NCBI GenBank assembly: GCA_025360525.1
Contig: JANYCA010000027.1
Coordinates: 1-32,850, forward strand
Source of the DNA: Chitinophagaceae bacterium
GTDB taxonomy: Bacteria > Bacteroidota > Bacteroidia > Chitinophagales > Chitinophagaceae
Direction of reading: 5' to 3'
Length of the DNA stretch: 32,850 bases
Shown piece after piece: positions 24,477 to 32,850 of this stretch. How positions within the stretch are numbered: position 1 is the stretch's first letter; every line of letters starts with the position of its first letter. The translations under genes and the position numbers were made by a program. A model generated the notes under the pieces. That model saw only the letters and a program-made list of their open reading frames with translations, did not search any database and was not told the DNA's origin.

Positions 24477-25631
24477 TTATTCGCTATTCGGGAAAACGGG
24501 TGGCCTTTCATTTTGTTGCACGTTGGTAATAAATTGCTTTGCCATCTGCATAGCTTCATCTATTACGTGGTGCATATCCATATAGCGATACGTCGCCAGC
24601 CTGCCCAAGAATGAGGTAGTATGTTGTTGTGTGGCTAAAGTACGGTACTGCAGCAAAAGTGCTTTGTCGGCTGTTAATCTTTTTGGATAAAATGGAGTAT
24701 CATCCGGCCCGGTTTCCTTACTGAATTCGGTAAAATAAACGGTATTGTCATGCTGCTCCCAAGGCGTAAAATGTTTGTGTTCTGTAATTCTTGTGTGGGG
24801 AATATTTTCATCGCAAAAATTCATTTGTGTAGTTCCCTGGTAGTCCCCGGCTGCATAGTTTTTACTAAATGTAACAGTGCGATAACCTAATCTTCCATAC
24901 TGGTAATTAAAATAAGCATCAATTGGCCCGGTATAAAAAATATGATCAAACCCTTGACCGTCTGCACTGGGTTGAAATTTTTTATTAAGCACAACTTTTA
25001 TCAAGGGATGATCAATCATTTTTCCCATCACGGCTGTATATCCCTCTACCGGTATACCAGTATACGGGTTGGCATGGTAATTATCATCGTAATTAAATCT
25101 TACGGGGATGCGATTTAAAAATGATGGCGGCAATTCTTTTGGCTCGCAGCCCCATTGCTTTTTGGTGTAGCCATAAAAGAAGGCTTCGTACAATTCTCTG
25201 CCGATAAAGCTCAACGCCTGTTCTTCAAAATTTTGCGGATCAGTAATCGTTTTATCAGCCAAACTATCCAAAAAAGCTGCCGCCTCTTTCGGCGAAAAAT
25301 TCTTATTAAAAAACTGGTTAATTGTATGCAAATTAACGGGCAACGAATAAATATTATCGCCGCTTCTGGCTTTCACCCGATGTACATAGGGCCGGAATTC
25401 TCCAAAGTTGTTTACAAAATCCCAGACATGTTTTTTATCCGTATTAAAAATATGAGGGCCATAACGATGCACCATTATATTGGTTTCGGCATCCCTTTCA
25501 GTATGACAATTGCCTCCAATATGACTACGCTCATCCCATATTTCTACCCTACAATTGGATGAGGTTACCAATTGATGAGCCAATACACAGCCTGAAAAAC
25601 CGGCGCCTACAATTAAATAACGTTTAGCCAT
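24477..25631 (-). CDS. glf: UDP-galactopyranose mutase
   Basis: This flavoenzyme interconverts UDP-galactopyranose and UDP-galactofuranose. The protein is 384 aa with the FAD motif GAGFSGCVLAHQL (G9, G11, G14) and DERSHIGGNCHTERD, followed by the family-typical YGPHIFNTDKKHVWDFVN and GYTKKQWGCEPKELPPSFLNRIP. WEQHDNTVYFTEFSKETG near the C-terminus is also characteristic. With the GT2 downstream it points to a galactofuranose-containing surface glycan. Start at ATG; full length. Confidence 0.96.
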   Translation of the reverse strand: MAKRYLIVGAGFSGCVLAHQLVTSSNCRVEIWDERSHIGGNCHTERDAETNIMVHRYGPHIFNTDKKHVWDFVNNFGEFRPYVHRVKARSGDNIYSLPVNLHTINQFFNKNFSPKEAAAFLDSLADKTITDPQNFEEQALSFIGRELYEAFFYGYTKKQWGCEPKELPPSFLNRIPVRFNYDDNYHANPYTGIPVEGYTAVMGKMIDHPLIKVVLNKKFQPSADGQGFDHIFYTGPIDAYFNYQYGRLGYRTVTFSKNYAAGDYQGTTQMNFCDENIPHTRITEHKHFTPWEQHDNTVYFTEFSKETGPDDTPFYPKRLTADKALLLQYRTLATQQHTTSFLGRLATYRYMDMHHVIDEAMQMAKQFITNVQQNERPPVFPNSE

Positions 25632-25750
25632 ATTTACTACTGATAGCTTGATTAAGACAAATGTAAAAGAAAAAAGATGGATGTTTCATTATAAACGCAG
25701 AGATATGGATAGTAGTACATAAAGGCTTGGATAAATAAAATATCTGTTGC

Positions 25751-25768
25751 TTGTTTAAACAAAACAGT
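25751..25768 (+). promoter_or_regulatory. Candidate CarH operator upstream of the lycopene cyclase
   Basis: TTGTTTAAACAA (25751-25762) is a perfect palindrome identical to that at 18632-18643. It runs into AAACAAAACAGT, shared with the regulator's own promoter. It lies 54 bp before the cyclase start codon, with a TTTCTTTG -7-like box (25790-25797) between, so bound protein would sit near the -33 region. Confidence 0.6.
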
Positions 25769-25816
25769 GGCTGCTATTAAATCAATTCATTTCTTTGTAA
25801 TTCAAATAACCTATTA

Positions 25817-26509
25817 TTGAATAAGCATTTCACCTACTTTCTTATCCTTGCTCTTTCGCTGGCAGGCCCATTGGCACTTAGCTTTGATAAAAAAGTGGCT
25901 TTCTACAAAAAATGGAAATATCTATTTCCTGCTATGATAATACCCTGCTTGTTTTATATAGCATGGGACATCTATTTTACAGCAAAAGGAGTTTGGTGGT
26001 TTAACGAGGACTATATCACCGGCATAAAAATTATTAACCTGCCGGTAGAAGAGGTGCTTTTCTTTTTAATAGTGCCGTACTGCTGCCTGTTTATTTACGA
26101 ATGTGTGCGCTGCTATTTTCCCGGGTTAAAAAATAAAAAGCAGGCAGATTTACTGTTGCAGATGCTTGCTGTTATTTTATTTATTACCGGTATCTATTTC
26201 TATAACCGCTATTATACCAGCTGGACTTTTATTTTAAACGCTGTTTTCATTGCCGGGCTTTATGTTTTTAAGAAAAATATTTCAACATTCGATTCCACCT
26301 CATTTTTGGTTGCTTATGGAATTATGTTACTGCCCTTTTTAATTGTAAATGGATTTCTTACTGCTATTCCCGTGGTTTTGTACAACGATGCTGAAAACCT
26401 TGGTGTCCGTATCTACACCATTCCTTTTGAGGATACTTTTTATGGAATGCTGCTTGTTTTAATGATTGTAGTGTTGTATGAAAAACTAAAAAGCAGGAGC
26501 AGGCTGTAA
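25817..26509 (+). CDS. crtY: Lycopene beta-cyclase, fused CrtYcd type
   Basis: This 230-aa membrane protein forms the beta-ionone ring on lycopene. It contains both halves of the heterodimeric-type cyclase. The first half carries LPVEEVLFF (P76, E78, E79) and the second IPFEDTFYGM (P203, E205, D206), each with its own helices. The start codon is TTG at 25817; no in-frame ATG or GTG is available upstream. It is on the opposite strand and more than 7 kb from the other crt genes, but shares their proposed operator. One-sided cyclisation to gamma-carotene followed by CruF and CrtD fits the rest of the pathway. Confidence 0.92.
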   Translation: MNKHFTYFLILALSLAGPLALSFDKKVAFYKKWKYLFPAMIIPCLFYIAWDIYFTAKGVWWFNEDYITGIKIINLPVEEVLFFLIVPYCCLFIYECVRCYFPGLKNKKQADLLLQMLAVILFITGIYFYNRYYTSWTFILNAVFIAGLYVFKKNISTFDSTSFLVAYGIMLLPFLIVNGFLTAIPVVLYNDAENLGVRIYTIPFEDTFYGMLLVLMIVVLYEKLKSRSRL

Positions 26510-26654
26510 GTTTAGCAGCAACCGGTTTGCAGCTGGCTAATTAATAACTCCTAATGGTTATAAACATTGGTAAAATCACTCCTTTCATTATTCATAAAGA
26601 GAGCCGATAAAAATCAGCAACCAACTCCATCAGTTTATTTTTTACTTTTACAAT

Positions 26655-27686
26655 ATGGCAAACCCCAATTTAAATAATGAAGGCGCATCCCTCAGTGCCG
26701 GTGAAAAGGAATTTGAGAATAATATCAGGCCAAGCGAAATGGCTGATTTTACAGGACAGCCACAGACTATTGAGAATTTACGCATCTTCATTAAAGCCGC
26801 CAAAATAAGGGGAGAAGCACTCGATCATATTTTGTTTCACGGCCCGCCGGGCCTCGGTAAAACAACGCTGAGCCGTATTGTTGCCAACGAACTGGGCGTA
26901 AGTATTAAAGAAACCAGTGGACCTGTTATTGAAAAACCCGGAGACCTGGCCGGCCTGTTGACCAACCTGGAGGCAAATGATGTTTTATTTATTGATGAAA
27001 TACATCGGTTGAGTAATGTGGTTGAAGAGTATTTATATGCAGCGATGGAAGATTATCGCATTGATATTATGATTGACAGCGGGCCCAATGCCAGAAGTGT
27101 GCAAATAAATCTGAATCCTTTTACACTGATTGGCGCCACCACCAGGAGTGGCTTACTAACAGCTCCCCTGCTATCCCGTTTTGGTATAAAATCGAGATTG
27201 GAATATTACAACGCAGCTACTTTGCAAAAAATAATATTGCGGAGTGCAGGTATTTTGGGCACACAGATAAGTGTGGATGCTGCCCATGAAATATCAAGGC
27301 GAAGCCGTGGCACACCCCGGATTGCAAATAGTTTGTTACGCAGGGTAAGAGATTTTGCGCAGGTATTAAATGATGGCGTTATCGACATTGGTATTACACA
27401 ACATTCATTAAAAGCATTAAATGTTGATGAACATGGGCTGGACGATATGGATAACCGTATTTTAAATGCCATTATTGATAAATTTAAAGGAGGTCCGGTA
27501 GGCATTACAACCATTGCCACAGCAGTGGGGGAAGAAGCTGGTACTATTGAAGAAGTTTATGAACCTTTCCTGATACAGGAGGGATTTTTACAACGTACCG
27601 CAAGGGGCAGAGAGGCAACGGCAAAGGCTTACACCCACCTGGGTAAAATAAAAACGATTGGCGGGGAAAACAGTTTATTTAGTTAA
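26655..27686 (+). CDS. ruvB: Holliday junction branch-migration ATPase RuvB
   Basis: This AAA+ motor drives branch migration with RuvA during recombination repair. The 343 aa match the usual length. Walker A is GPPGLGKT (residues 63-70), Walker [10 protein letters not shown] (D114, E115), sensor [10 protein letters not shown], followed by [11 protein letters not shown] and the C-terminal winged helix with [13 protein letters not shown] and [10 protein letters not shown]. It is a stand-alone gene ending before a strong terminator. Start at ATG. Confidence 0.98.
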   Translation: MANPNLNNEGASLSAGEKEFENNIRPSEMADFTGQPQTIENLRIFIKAAKIRGEALDHILFHGPPGLGKTTLSRIVANELGVSIKETSGPVIEKPGDLAGLLTNLEANDVLFIDEIHRLSNVVEEYLYAAMEDYRIDIMIDSGPNARSVQINLNPFTLIGATTRSGLLTAPLLSRFGIKSRLEYYNAATLQKIILRSAGILGTQISVDAAHEISRRSRGTPRIANSLLRRVRDFAQVLNDGVIDIGITQHSLKALNVDEHGLDDMDNRILNAIIDKFKGGPVGITTIATAVGEEAGTIEEVYEPFLIQEGFLQRTARGREATAKAYTHLGKIKTIGGENSLFS

Positions 27687-27725
27687 TATAATTACCCCTG
27701 GCTAATTATTCTACCAGGAAGACAT

Positions 27726-27757
27726 AAAAAAACAGGCTTTTTTAAGCCTGTTTTTTT
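27726..27757. terminator. Bidirectional rho-independent terminator
   Basis: A 14-bp perfect stem with A7 on one side and T7 on the other surrounds a TTTT loop. It lies between the convergent ruvB (plus) and response regulator (minus) genes and can act in both directions. Confidence 0.9.
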
Positions 27758-27774
27758 ATTCAAGTTATTTAAAA

Positions 27775-28470
27775 TTATTCAGCCACCAGCCTAAAGCCAT
27801 TACCGTGAATATTTACAATTTCTATCGTACTATCCTCTTTTAAATATTTGCGCAACTTAGCAATATATACGTCCATGCTACGCCCGTTAAAATAGGTATC
27901 ACTACCCCATATTTTTTTAAGAGCAATTTCTCTTGGCAGCAAATCATTTTTATACTCACACATCATTTTAAGTAACTCATTCTCTTTCGGTGAAAGTGTA
28001 TTCATTTTACCATCTATGGAAAGTTCCCTCAGGCGAGGATTAAAATGATACCTGCCTAAATCAAACTCTGCGTTCACTTCTTCCCTGTGCAGTTCTTCAT
28101 TGCGCTTTAAAATAGCTTTTATTTTCATCAGCAACACTTCACTGTCAAAAGGCTTGGTGATGTAATCATCCGCACCCAATTTATAACCCTGAATAATGTC
28201 ATCCTTCATGGTTTTGGCACTTAGAAAAAACAAAGGAACATCCGGGTTTATATCCCTGATTTCCTCAGCAAGTGTAAAGCCATCCATATTGGGCATCATC
28301 ACATCAAGCAGACAAATATCAAACTTCTCTCTTTGAAAAGCAGCAAGACCAAGCCTTCCATCTCTTTCCAGAATTACATCGTAATCATTCAGTTCTAAAT
28401 AATTTTTTAAAACCATACCGAGGTTGGTATCGTCTTCACACAATAATATTTTAGGTTTTGTTGCTTCCAT
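27775..28470 (-). CDS. OmpR/PhoB-family response regulator (RprY-like)
   Basis: The protein is 231 aa from the ATG at 28468-28470; a TTG 21 bp upstream is less likely. The receiver domain has acidic residues E12-D13-D14, phospho-acceptor D56 in CLLDVMMP, and the conserved Lys in ITKPFD. The C-terminal winged helix (LSPKENELLKMM, GRSMDVYIAKLRKYL, IHGNGFRLV) binds DNA. The overall pattern resembles RprY of Bacteroides. No histidine kinase is adjacent, so its partner lies elsewhere. Confidence 0.93.
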   Translation of the reverse strand: MEATKPKILLCEDDTNLGMVLKNYLELNDYDVILERDGRLGLAAFQREKFDICLLDVMMPNMDGFTLAEEIRDINPDVPLFFLSAKTMKDDIIQGYKLGADDYITKPFDSEVLLMKIKAILKRNEELHREEVNAEFDLGRYHFNPRLRELSIDGKMNTLSPKENELLKMMCEYKNDLLPREIALKKIWGSDTYFNGRSMDVYIAKLRKYLKEDSTIEIVNIHGNGFRLVAE

Positions 28471-28633
28471 GTTAAATAAGTTTATGAGCAAATAAAATTA
28501 ATTCGTATTAGATAAAGATATTGTGGTGAATAATATTTTGTTAAAGGTAGTTGTATAATGTTCAATATTTAATTGAAAAAATTGTGCCTGATTTTCAGCA
28601 TCCCTGTGTATCTTTCAAAAAACATATTAGTCT

Positions 28634-30187
28634 ATGCCAACAAAAGATGAATTTATTAAAGCAGTACAAAACGGCTACACCTTTAAGGGTGAATCTGTAA
28701 AAATTGGCGCCGGTATTTTAGCAGGTGAAACAATTGCTGAAGCCGGCGTGTATTTACCTTTAAAAACCCTCAACAGGCATGGTCTTATAGCCGGGGCAAC
28801 CGGAACGGGTAAAACAAAAACCCTCCAGGTAATCAGTGAATTTTTAAGTGATGCCAGTGTGCCGGTACTTGTGATGGATATTAAAGGTGACCTTAGCGGA
28901 ATTGCAGCAATTGGTTCAGTTAACGAAAAAGTTACCAGCCGTTACCAATTGCTTAATATGGAGTATAAGCCAGCCCAATTTCCGGCAGAACTACTTACTA
29001 TCAGTGGGCAAAAAGGCGTTCGCCTAAGAGCTACCGTTAGTGAATTTGGCCCGGTATTACTGAGCAAAATATTAGAGCTGAACGATACGCAAGGGGGCGT
29101 GGTAGCAATGATTTTTAAATATTGTGATGATAATAAATTGCCTATTCTCAACTTAAAAGATTTTATAAAAGTGCTCCAGTTTTTTGGGGATGAAGGAAAA
29201 GCGGAAATTGAAAAAACCTATGGCAAAATATCTACCACCAGCACAGGAACCATACTGAGAAAGGTTATAGAGTTGCAGCAGCAAGGTGCAGATACTTTTT
29301 TTGGTGAAAAAAGTTTTGAAGTGGACGACCTTATGAGAATTGATGATAAAGGACACGGCATGATTAATATTTTACGGGTTACTAACTTACAGGATAAGCC
29401 TAAGCTATTCTCTACATTTATGCTGCAAATGCTGGCAGAATTATATGCAAGCTGCCCCGAAGAAGGCGATTTGGACAAACCTAAACTGGTAATATTTATT
29501 GACGAGGCGCATCTGATTTTCCAGGAAGCCAGCAGCGCATTGCGTCAGCAAATAGAAACAATTATTAAATTGATTCGCTCCAAAGGGATTGGTATTTTCT
29601 TTTGCACACAAAATCCGATGGATGTACCTGCAAGTGTACTGGCTCAATTGGGATTAAAAGTACAACATGCATTAAGAGCTTTTACAGCTGCCGACAGAAA
29701 AGTAATAAAACAAACTGCAGAAAACTACCCGGAGACAAATTTTTATAAAACTGAGGATTTAATTACTCAATTGGGTATTGGTGAAGCCTTAATAACAATG
29801 TTGAATGAAAAGGGCATTCCTACACCGCTGGTACAAACCATGCTTTGTGCACCCCGCAGCCGGATGGATGTGCTTACAGATAATGAAATTGAAAGCATCA
29901 CAGGCAAATCAAAATTAGTTGCCAAATACAACCAGGTTATTGACAGCGAAAGTGCTTATGAAATTTTGACTGCCAAATTAAATGAAGCTGCAGAAAAATC
30001 GGAACAGCAAAACAGTACTGCAAACACAAAAGAAGAACCATCCACATTTGAAAAAATTGCTGATAATACCGTAGTAAAAAGCATGATGCGTACAGCAGGC
30101 AGTACTATAGTTCGTTCATTGCTAGGTGCCCTTGGCCTTGGCGGTAGAAGTAGGGGGAGCAAAGCAAAAAGTACTAAATGGTTTTAA
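28634..30187 (+). CDS. HerA/FtsK-superfamily ATPase, YjgR-like (DUF853)
   Basis: The protein is 517 aa. Walker A is GATGTGKT (about residues 54-61), then VLVMDIKGDLSG; Walker B is LVIFIDEAHLIF near residue 290, followed by IRSKGIGIFFCTQNPMDVP. This is the YjgR branch of HerA-like ATPases, whose cellular role is poorly defined. No NurA-type nuclease is nearby, so a HerA-NurA end-resection pair is not supported here. The C-terminal 60 residues are low-complexity (EKSEQQNSTANTKEEPS), then a short hydrophobic and Gly/Arg/Lys-rich tail. It stands alone. Confidence 0.88.
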   Translation: MPTKDEFIKAVQNGYTFKGESVKIGAGILAGETIAEAGVYLPLKTLNRHGLIAGATGTGKTKTLQVISEFLSDASVPVLVMDIKGDLSGIAAIGSVNEKVTSRYQLLNMEYKPAQFPAELLTISGQKGVRLRATVSEFGPVLLSKILELNDTQGGVVAMIFKYCDDNKLPILNLKDFIKVLQFFGDEGKAEIEKTYGKISTTSTGTILRKVIELQQQGADTFFGEKSFEVDDLMRIDDKGHGMINILRVTNLQDKPKLFSTFMLQMLAELYASCPEEGDLDKPKLVIFIDEAHLIFQEASSALRQQIETIIKLIRSKGIGIFFCTQNPMDVPASVLAQLGLKVQHALRAFTAADRKVIKQTAENYPETNFYKTEDLITQLGIGEALITMLNEKGIPTPLVQTMLCAPRSRMDVLTDNEIESITGKSKLVAKYNQVIDSESAYEILTAKLNEAAEKSEQQNSTANTKEEPSTFEKIADNTVVKSMMRTAGSTIVRSLLGALGLGGRSRGSKAKSTKWF

Positions 30188-30408
30188 GAAGTATGTTTAA
30201 TTGAAGTTGCATTTGGTTAGCTGGCTTCGTTATCTTCCCTGATAAATAACTTAGGCAAAAACGCTGCTGTTTTACCCCGCCTAAAATTAACGTATCAGTC
30301 ATTAATTGAAAAACAACCTATTGTTTACCGACTTATAGCTGTATGTTACCATACACATTAAACAGACTTTTTTTCAGTGGAAGCTACTTTTTTCACTCGA
30401 CAACCTAA

Positions 30409-30436
30409 TTGATTGATTTTCATATAGATATATTTG
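30409..30436 (+). promoter_or_regulatory. Candidate promoter P1 of a non-coding transcript
   Basis: TTG (30409-30411), 17 bp, then TATATTTG (30429-30436), a full match to TAnnTTTG. No gene follows on this strand before the terminator at 30564-30597. Confidence 0.5.
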
Positions 30437-30442
30437 TCATTG

Positions 30443-30597
30443 CGTCAATAAAACGCATTAAGATTAAAGTGTATTTCAGAAAAAAACCAAAAAAAAGCTT
30501 GTATAATTTTAATTAACCCCCTATCTTCGTAACGGTTTTTCATAGGATATTGGATTTTAAAGCGGGACTAGATTTTTATCTTGGTCCCTTTTTTTTT
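30443..30597 (+). ncRNA. Candidate small RNA between the HerA-like gene and recQ
   Basis: This stretch is bounded by promoter-like elements (P1 at 30409-30436; P2 as TTG 30499-30501, 20 bp, TATCTTCG 30522-30529) and a strong plus-strand terminator. It contains no ATG on the plus strand. The transcript would be about 155 nt from P1 or about 65 nt from P2. The gap 30188-30641 holds no other recognisable gene. The alternative is a long 3' end of the HerA-like mRNA. I cannot match it to a known RNA family by eye. Confidence 0.4.
30564..30597 (+). terminator. Strong rho-independent terminator on the plus strand
   Basis: The stem is GGGACTAGAT with ATCTTGGTCCC (one bulged T), with a TTTT loop, followed by nine T. 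On the minus strand no T-run follows, so it does not serve recQ. It lies 376 bp after the nearest upstream plus-strand gene. Confidence 0.85.
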
Positions 30598-30641
30598 GCC
30601 CGTCAATTCAATATTTAAAACACACAAAAGGATCATCTGCA

Positions 30642-32495
30642 TTAATATATTCTTTCCAGATAACCATCTTTATTTATGACAACTTTCTTTTCGGCTTGCA
30701 AATAATTAAACACATTCCATAGCTTTTCCCTCTGGATTGTTTTTGACTGAGCTAACAATTTGTTGATGGTAACTTTTCCTTCTACGATTAAAGTGTAGAG
30801 ATATGCTTCTATAGCTTCGAAATCTACCATACTTACCGGCGTTAACTTTAAATGAATGCAATTATCGCAAATACCACAACTTTTTACCCCAGCATCATTA
30901 AAATAGGCCGCAATAACCTTGCTTCTGCACTCAGATGCCTGTAAAACGTACTGGATAATTGCCTGTATTCTTTCTTCAAACTGTAGCTTTCGTTGTAAAT
31001 AATTATCGAGGTTAATTACAAAGCTATCTATGTACATCCTGTTAAGCAACAAGGTAATTTGCGGACTTTCTTTTTGCTTTACATATTCCACAATACCCAG
31101 TTGTTGAAGCCGGCCCAGTTGCTGCAAAACATATTCTTTAGGCTTATTTATAAATTTGGCTAACAGGGTTTCATTAATGGCAGTGGGAAAATCAACAATT
31201 CCTTCGTAAGATCTTAATAATCCTTTTACAATATCATCCAATTCCGGATGCACCTGTTCAAAATCCCGAAGTGTCTGTTGGTCGCAATTAAATACCACGG
31301 TTGGTGGCTTAAAAAATGTGTCGCTAAATAGCAGAATGCCTTCCTGCTCCAATGTTTTAATAGCATAAGTTGCGGTAAGTGCATCCACTTTAAATGCACT
31401 TGCAAAAGAAACAATATCAAAATCATAACTGCATCCTTCACCTGCACCAGCTGGTACCTGAATTGAATTCATTACAGCGGTATACACTCTTTTAATTTCC
31501 TCCCTGTCTGGAAAACGGATGCGGCTTTGCTGTTTCAAATCCTCCAATTCCTTTTCGCTGTAAAGCAATACTGCATAAGATCTTTTGCCATCCCTGCCTG
31601 CCCTCCCTGCTTCCTGGTAATAATTTTCAAGGCAATCCGGCACGCTGTAATGCACTACTACCCTAACATCCGGCTTATCTATTCCCATACCAAAAGCATT
31701 GGTACATACAATTACCCTCGTTGTGTTATTGATCCAGTCCTCCTGGCGTTTATTTCTGTCTTCATTGCTTAATCCTGCATGATAAAAATTGGCGTTGATG
31801 TTATTTAATTTCAATAATTCGGCTACATCTTTTGTGTGTTTCCTGCTTTTGCAATACACAATGGCGCTCCCTTTTACATTGCGTAAAACTTCCAGCAATT
31901 TATTTTGCTTGGATGCCACATTAAATACACTGTAAGAGAGATTGGCTCTTTCGAAAGATTGCTGAAAACGTTGCTTGGTGGCAGAAAAATCCAGTTTATC
32001 GCAAATGTCTTCCTGTACCTTTCTGGTTGCAGAAGCAGTTAATGCCAGTACAGGAACTTTGGGCAAATGCTCCCGCAGGTTAGCAATTCGTAAATAGGGC
32101 GGCCTAAAATCGTAGCCCCACTGAGAAACACAATGAGCCTCATCTACAGCAATTAAACTTACGTTGATGGAAGGCAAAAATTCGAGAAACAAATGGGTTT
32201 CTAATCTTTCGGGAGATACATACAAGAATTTATAGTTACCATACGCTGCATTTTGCAAGGTCTTTTTCACCTCTAAAAAGCTCATTCCGGAGTAAATGGC
32301 CAATGCAGGAATGCCCCGCTTTTTTAAATTACCCACCTGGTCTTTTATTAAAGCAATTAAAGGGCTTATCACTAAACAAATACCTTCCCTTGCCATTGCT
32401 GGCACCTGGTAGCAGATAGATTTTCCACCGCCCGTTGGCAGCAGGGCCAGGGTATCATTGCCGTTTAAAACCGCATGGATGATATCTTCCTGCAT
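30642..32495 (-). CDS. recQ: ATP-dependent DNA helicase RecQ, HRDC-less form
   Basis: It unwinds DNA 3' to 5' in repair and recombination. Counted from the ATG at 32493-32495: Walker A TGGGKS (T21-S26), DEAH box D118-H121 in VDEAHCVSQWG, motif III TASAT, and motif VI region YYQEAGRAGRDGK. Next come the zinc-binding cysteines (CRSK, CGICDNC) and a degenerate winged helix; no HRDC domain follows. The RecQ Q-motif (ILKEYWGYDAFRPMQ) lies partly upstream of this ATG in the same open frame, which has no ATG, GTG or TTG. CTG at 32550-32552 would give QSIHQILKEYWG and a 636-aa protein, so the true start is probably non-AUG. Confidence 0.93.
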   Translation of the reverse strand: MQEDIIHAVLNGNDTLALLPTGGGKSICYQVPAMAREGICLVISPLIALIKDQVGNLKKRGIPALAIYSGMSFLEVKKTLQNAAYGNYKFLYVSPERLETHLFLEFLPSINVSLIAVDEAHCVSQWGYDFRPPYLRIANLREHLPKVPVLALTASATRKVQEDICDKLDFSATKQRFQQSFERANLSYSVFNVASKQNKLLEVLRNVKGSAIVYCKSRKHTKDVAELLKLNNINANFYHAGLSNEDRNKRQEDWINNTTRVIVCTNAFGMGIDKPDVRVVVHYSVPDCLENYYQEAGRAGRDGKRSYAVLLYSEKELEDLKQQSRIRFPDREEIKRVYTAVMNSIQVPAGAGEGCSYDFDIVSFASAFKVDALTATYAIKTLEQEGILLFSDTFFKPPTVVFNCDQQTLRDFEQVHPELDDIVKGLLRSYEGIVDFPTAINETLLAKFINKPKEYVLQQLGRLQQLGIVEYVKQKESPQITLLLNRMYIDSFVINLDNYLQRKLQFEERIQAIIQYVLQASECRSKVIAAYFNDAGVKSCGICDNCIHLKLTPVSMVDFEAIEAYLYTLIVEGKVTINKLLAQSKTIQREKLWNVFNYLQAEKKVVINKDGYLERIY

Positions 32496-32672
32496 TGGCC
32501 GGAAGGCATCGTAACCCCAGTATTCTTTTAATATTTGATGAATTGACTGCAGATAAACCCGATTGTATGTTTTGGCTAAATTAGATGTTCAACTGTTTCT
32601 TTTCTTTATTTGCAATTAGTATTAAAGATGGAAGGGAGAAATAATGCTTTAACAATAAAGTATTCAATGAAA

Positions 32673-32850
32673 TTACAGCACTTTTTTATAATTCAACCGC
32701 ACAGAATTAACTGCCAGCACCACATCGCTGAAACCCATTGCCAGCGCAGCAATACCGGGATGCAACCAACCAACAGCTGCCACAGGAATGGCCACAACAT
32801 TGTATATAAATGCCCAAAATAGATTTTGCTTTATGGTAATAAATGTATGT
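32673..32850 (-). CDS. C-terminal end of a P1B-type heavy-metal (copper) transporting ATPase, partial
   Basis: Reading the minus strand from the window edge gives 59 codons to a TAA at 32673-32675. They include [20 protein letters not shown], then [20 protein letters not shown] and [12 protein letters not shown]. This is the last pair of membrane helices of CopA/CtrA-type ATPases, with the NLFWAFIYN and AALAM segments typical of P1B pumps. Metal specificity needs the missing CPC-type motif, which lies outside the window. It is transcribed toward recQ. Confidence 0.88.
   Translation of the reverse strand, partial: HTFITIKQNLFWAFIYNVVAIPVAAVGWLHPGIAALAMGFSDVVLAVNSVRLNYKKVL

Noticed and set aside
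28634..30187. HerA-NurA DNA-end processing or defence module
   Set aside because: The ATPase is of the YjgR/DUF853 type, with no nuclease or other defence gene adjacent. The neighbours are a response regulator and recQ transcribed from separate units.
32610..32822. 70-aa plus-strand frame at the right edge
   Set aside because: The minus strand encodes a clear P1B-ATPase C-terminus over the same bases.

Overview
The window reads as a chromosomal segment of a Bacteroidota member, most likely a Chitinophagaceae relative. The reasons are its AT-rich composition, the near absence of strong Shine-Dalgarno sites, several promoters of the Bacteroidota type (TTG, then about 17-20 bp, then TAnnTTTG), an RprY-like response regulator, and a carotenoid gene set of the saproxanthin type. 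No sequence search was run; family names come from reading the proteins.

Layout. (1) Positions 1-2258, minus strand: an arsenic operon (SAM methyltransferase, arsR, arsM, arsC). An ArsR-type inverted repeat overlaps its promoter, and arsC carries a single-base frameshift. (2) 2636-5261, plus: rfbB and rfbA (dTDP-sugar synthesis). They are separated by a four-helix-bundle (23S IVP/S23-type) gene bracketed by inverted arrays of a degenerate 10-bp repeat. (3) 5430-12139, plus: an envelope or exopolysaccharide operon (Wzx flippase, FkbM methyltransferase, GT4, asnB, GT4) with a good promoter at 5299-5328 and a long imperfect palindrome at 7558-7782. (4) 12292-18551, minus: ECF sigma, crtI, crtB, idi, crtD, cruF, crtZ. 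(5) 18680-19558, minus: a MerR/B12-binding regulator of the CarH/LitR photoreceptor family. (6) 19786-25631: a second polysaccharide patch (asnB, a polytopic membrane protein, a GT2 and UDP-galactopyranose mutase). (7) 25817-26509, plus: the lycopene cyclase, detached from the other crt genes. (8) 26655-32850: housekeeping genes (ruvB, response regulator, HerA/YjgR-like ATPase, recQ, the end of a P1B ATPase) and a candidate small RNA just before recQ.

How it works together. CrtB, CrtI, CrtYcd, CruF, CrtD and CrtZ would take GGPP through lycopene and gamma-carotene to a saproxanthin-like monocyclic carotenoid; Idi feeds the precursor pool. CrtE and a ketolase are not in the window. The MerR protein keeps the W-x9-EH and ExHxxG cobalamin motifs of light-sensing CarH. 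The palindrome TTGTTTAAACAA occurs exactly upstream of both the sigma/crt unit and the distant lycopene cyclase, and a 14-bp word is shared between the cyclase promoter and the regulator's own promoter. This suggests one B12/light-responsive regulon in which a CarH-like repressor controls an ECF sigma factor and two carotenoid loci, parallel to LitR/LitS of Streptomyces.

The most novel-looking items are the decamer-array cassette around the four-helix-bundle gene, the CarH-ECF-crt regulon with its proposed operator, the candidate small RNA at about 30440-30597, the long palindromic element, and two genes whose conserved N-termini lie upstream of any ATG, GTG or TTG.
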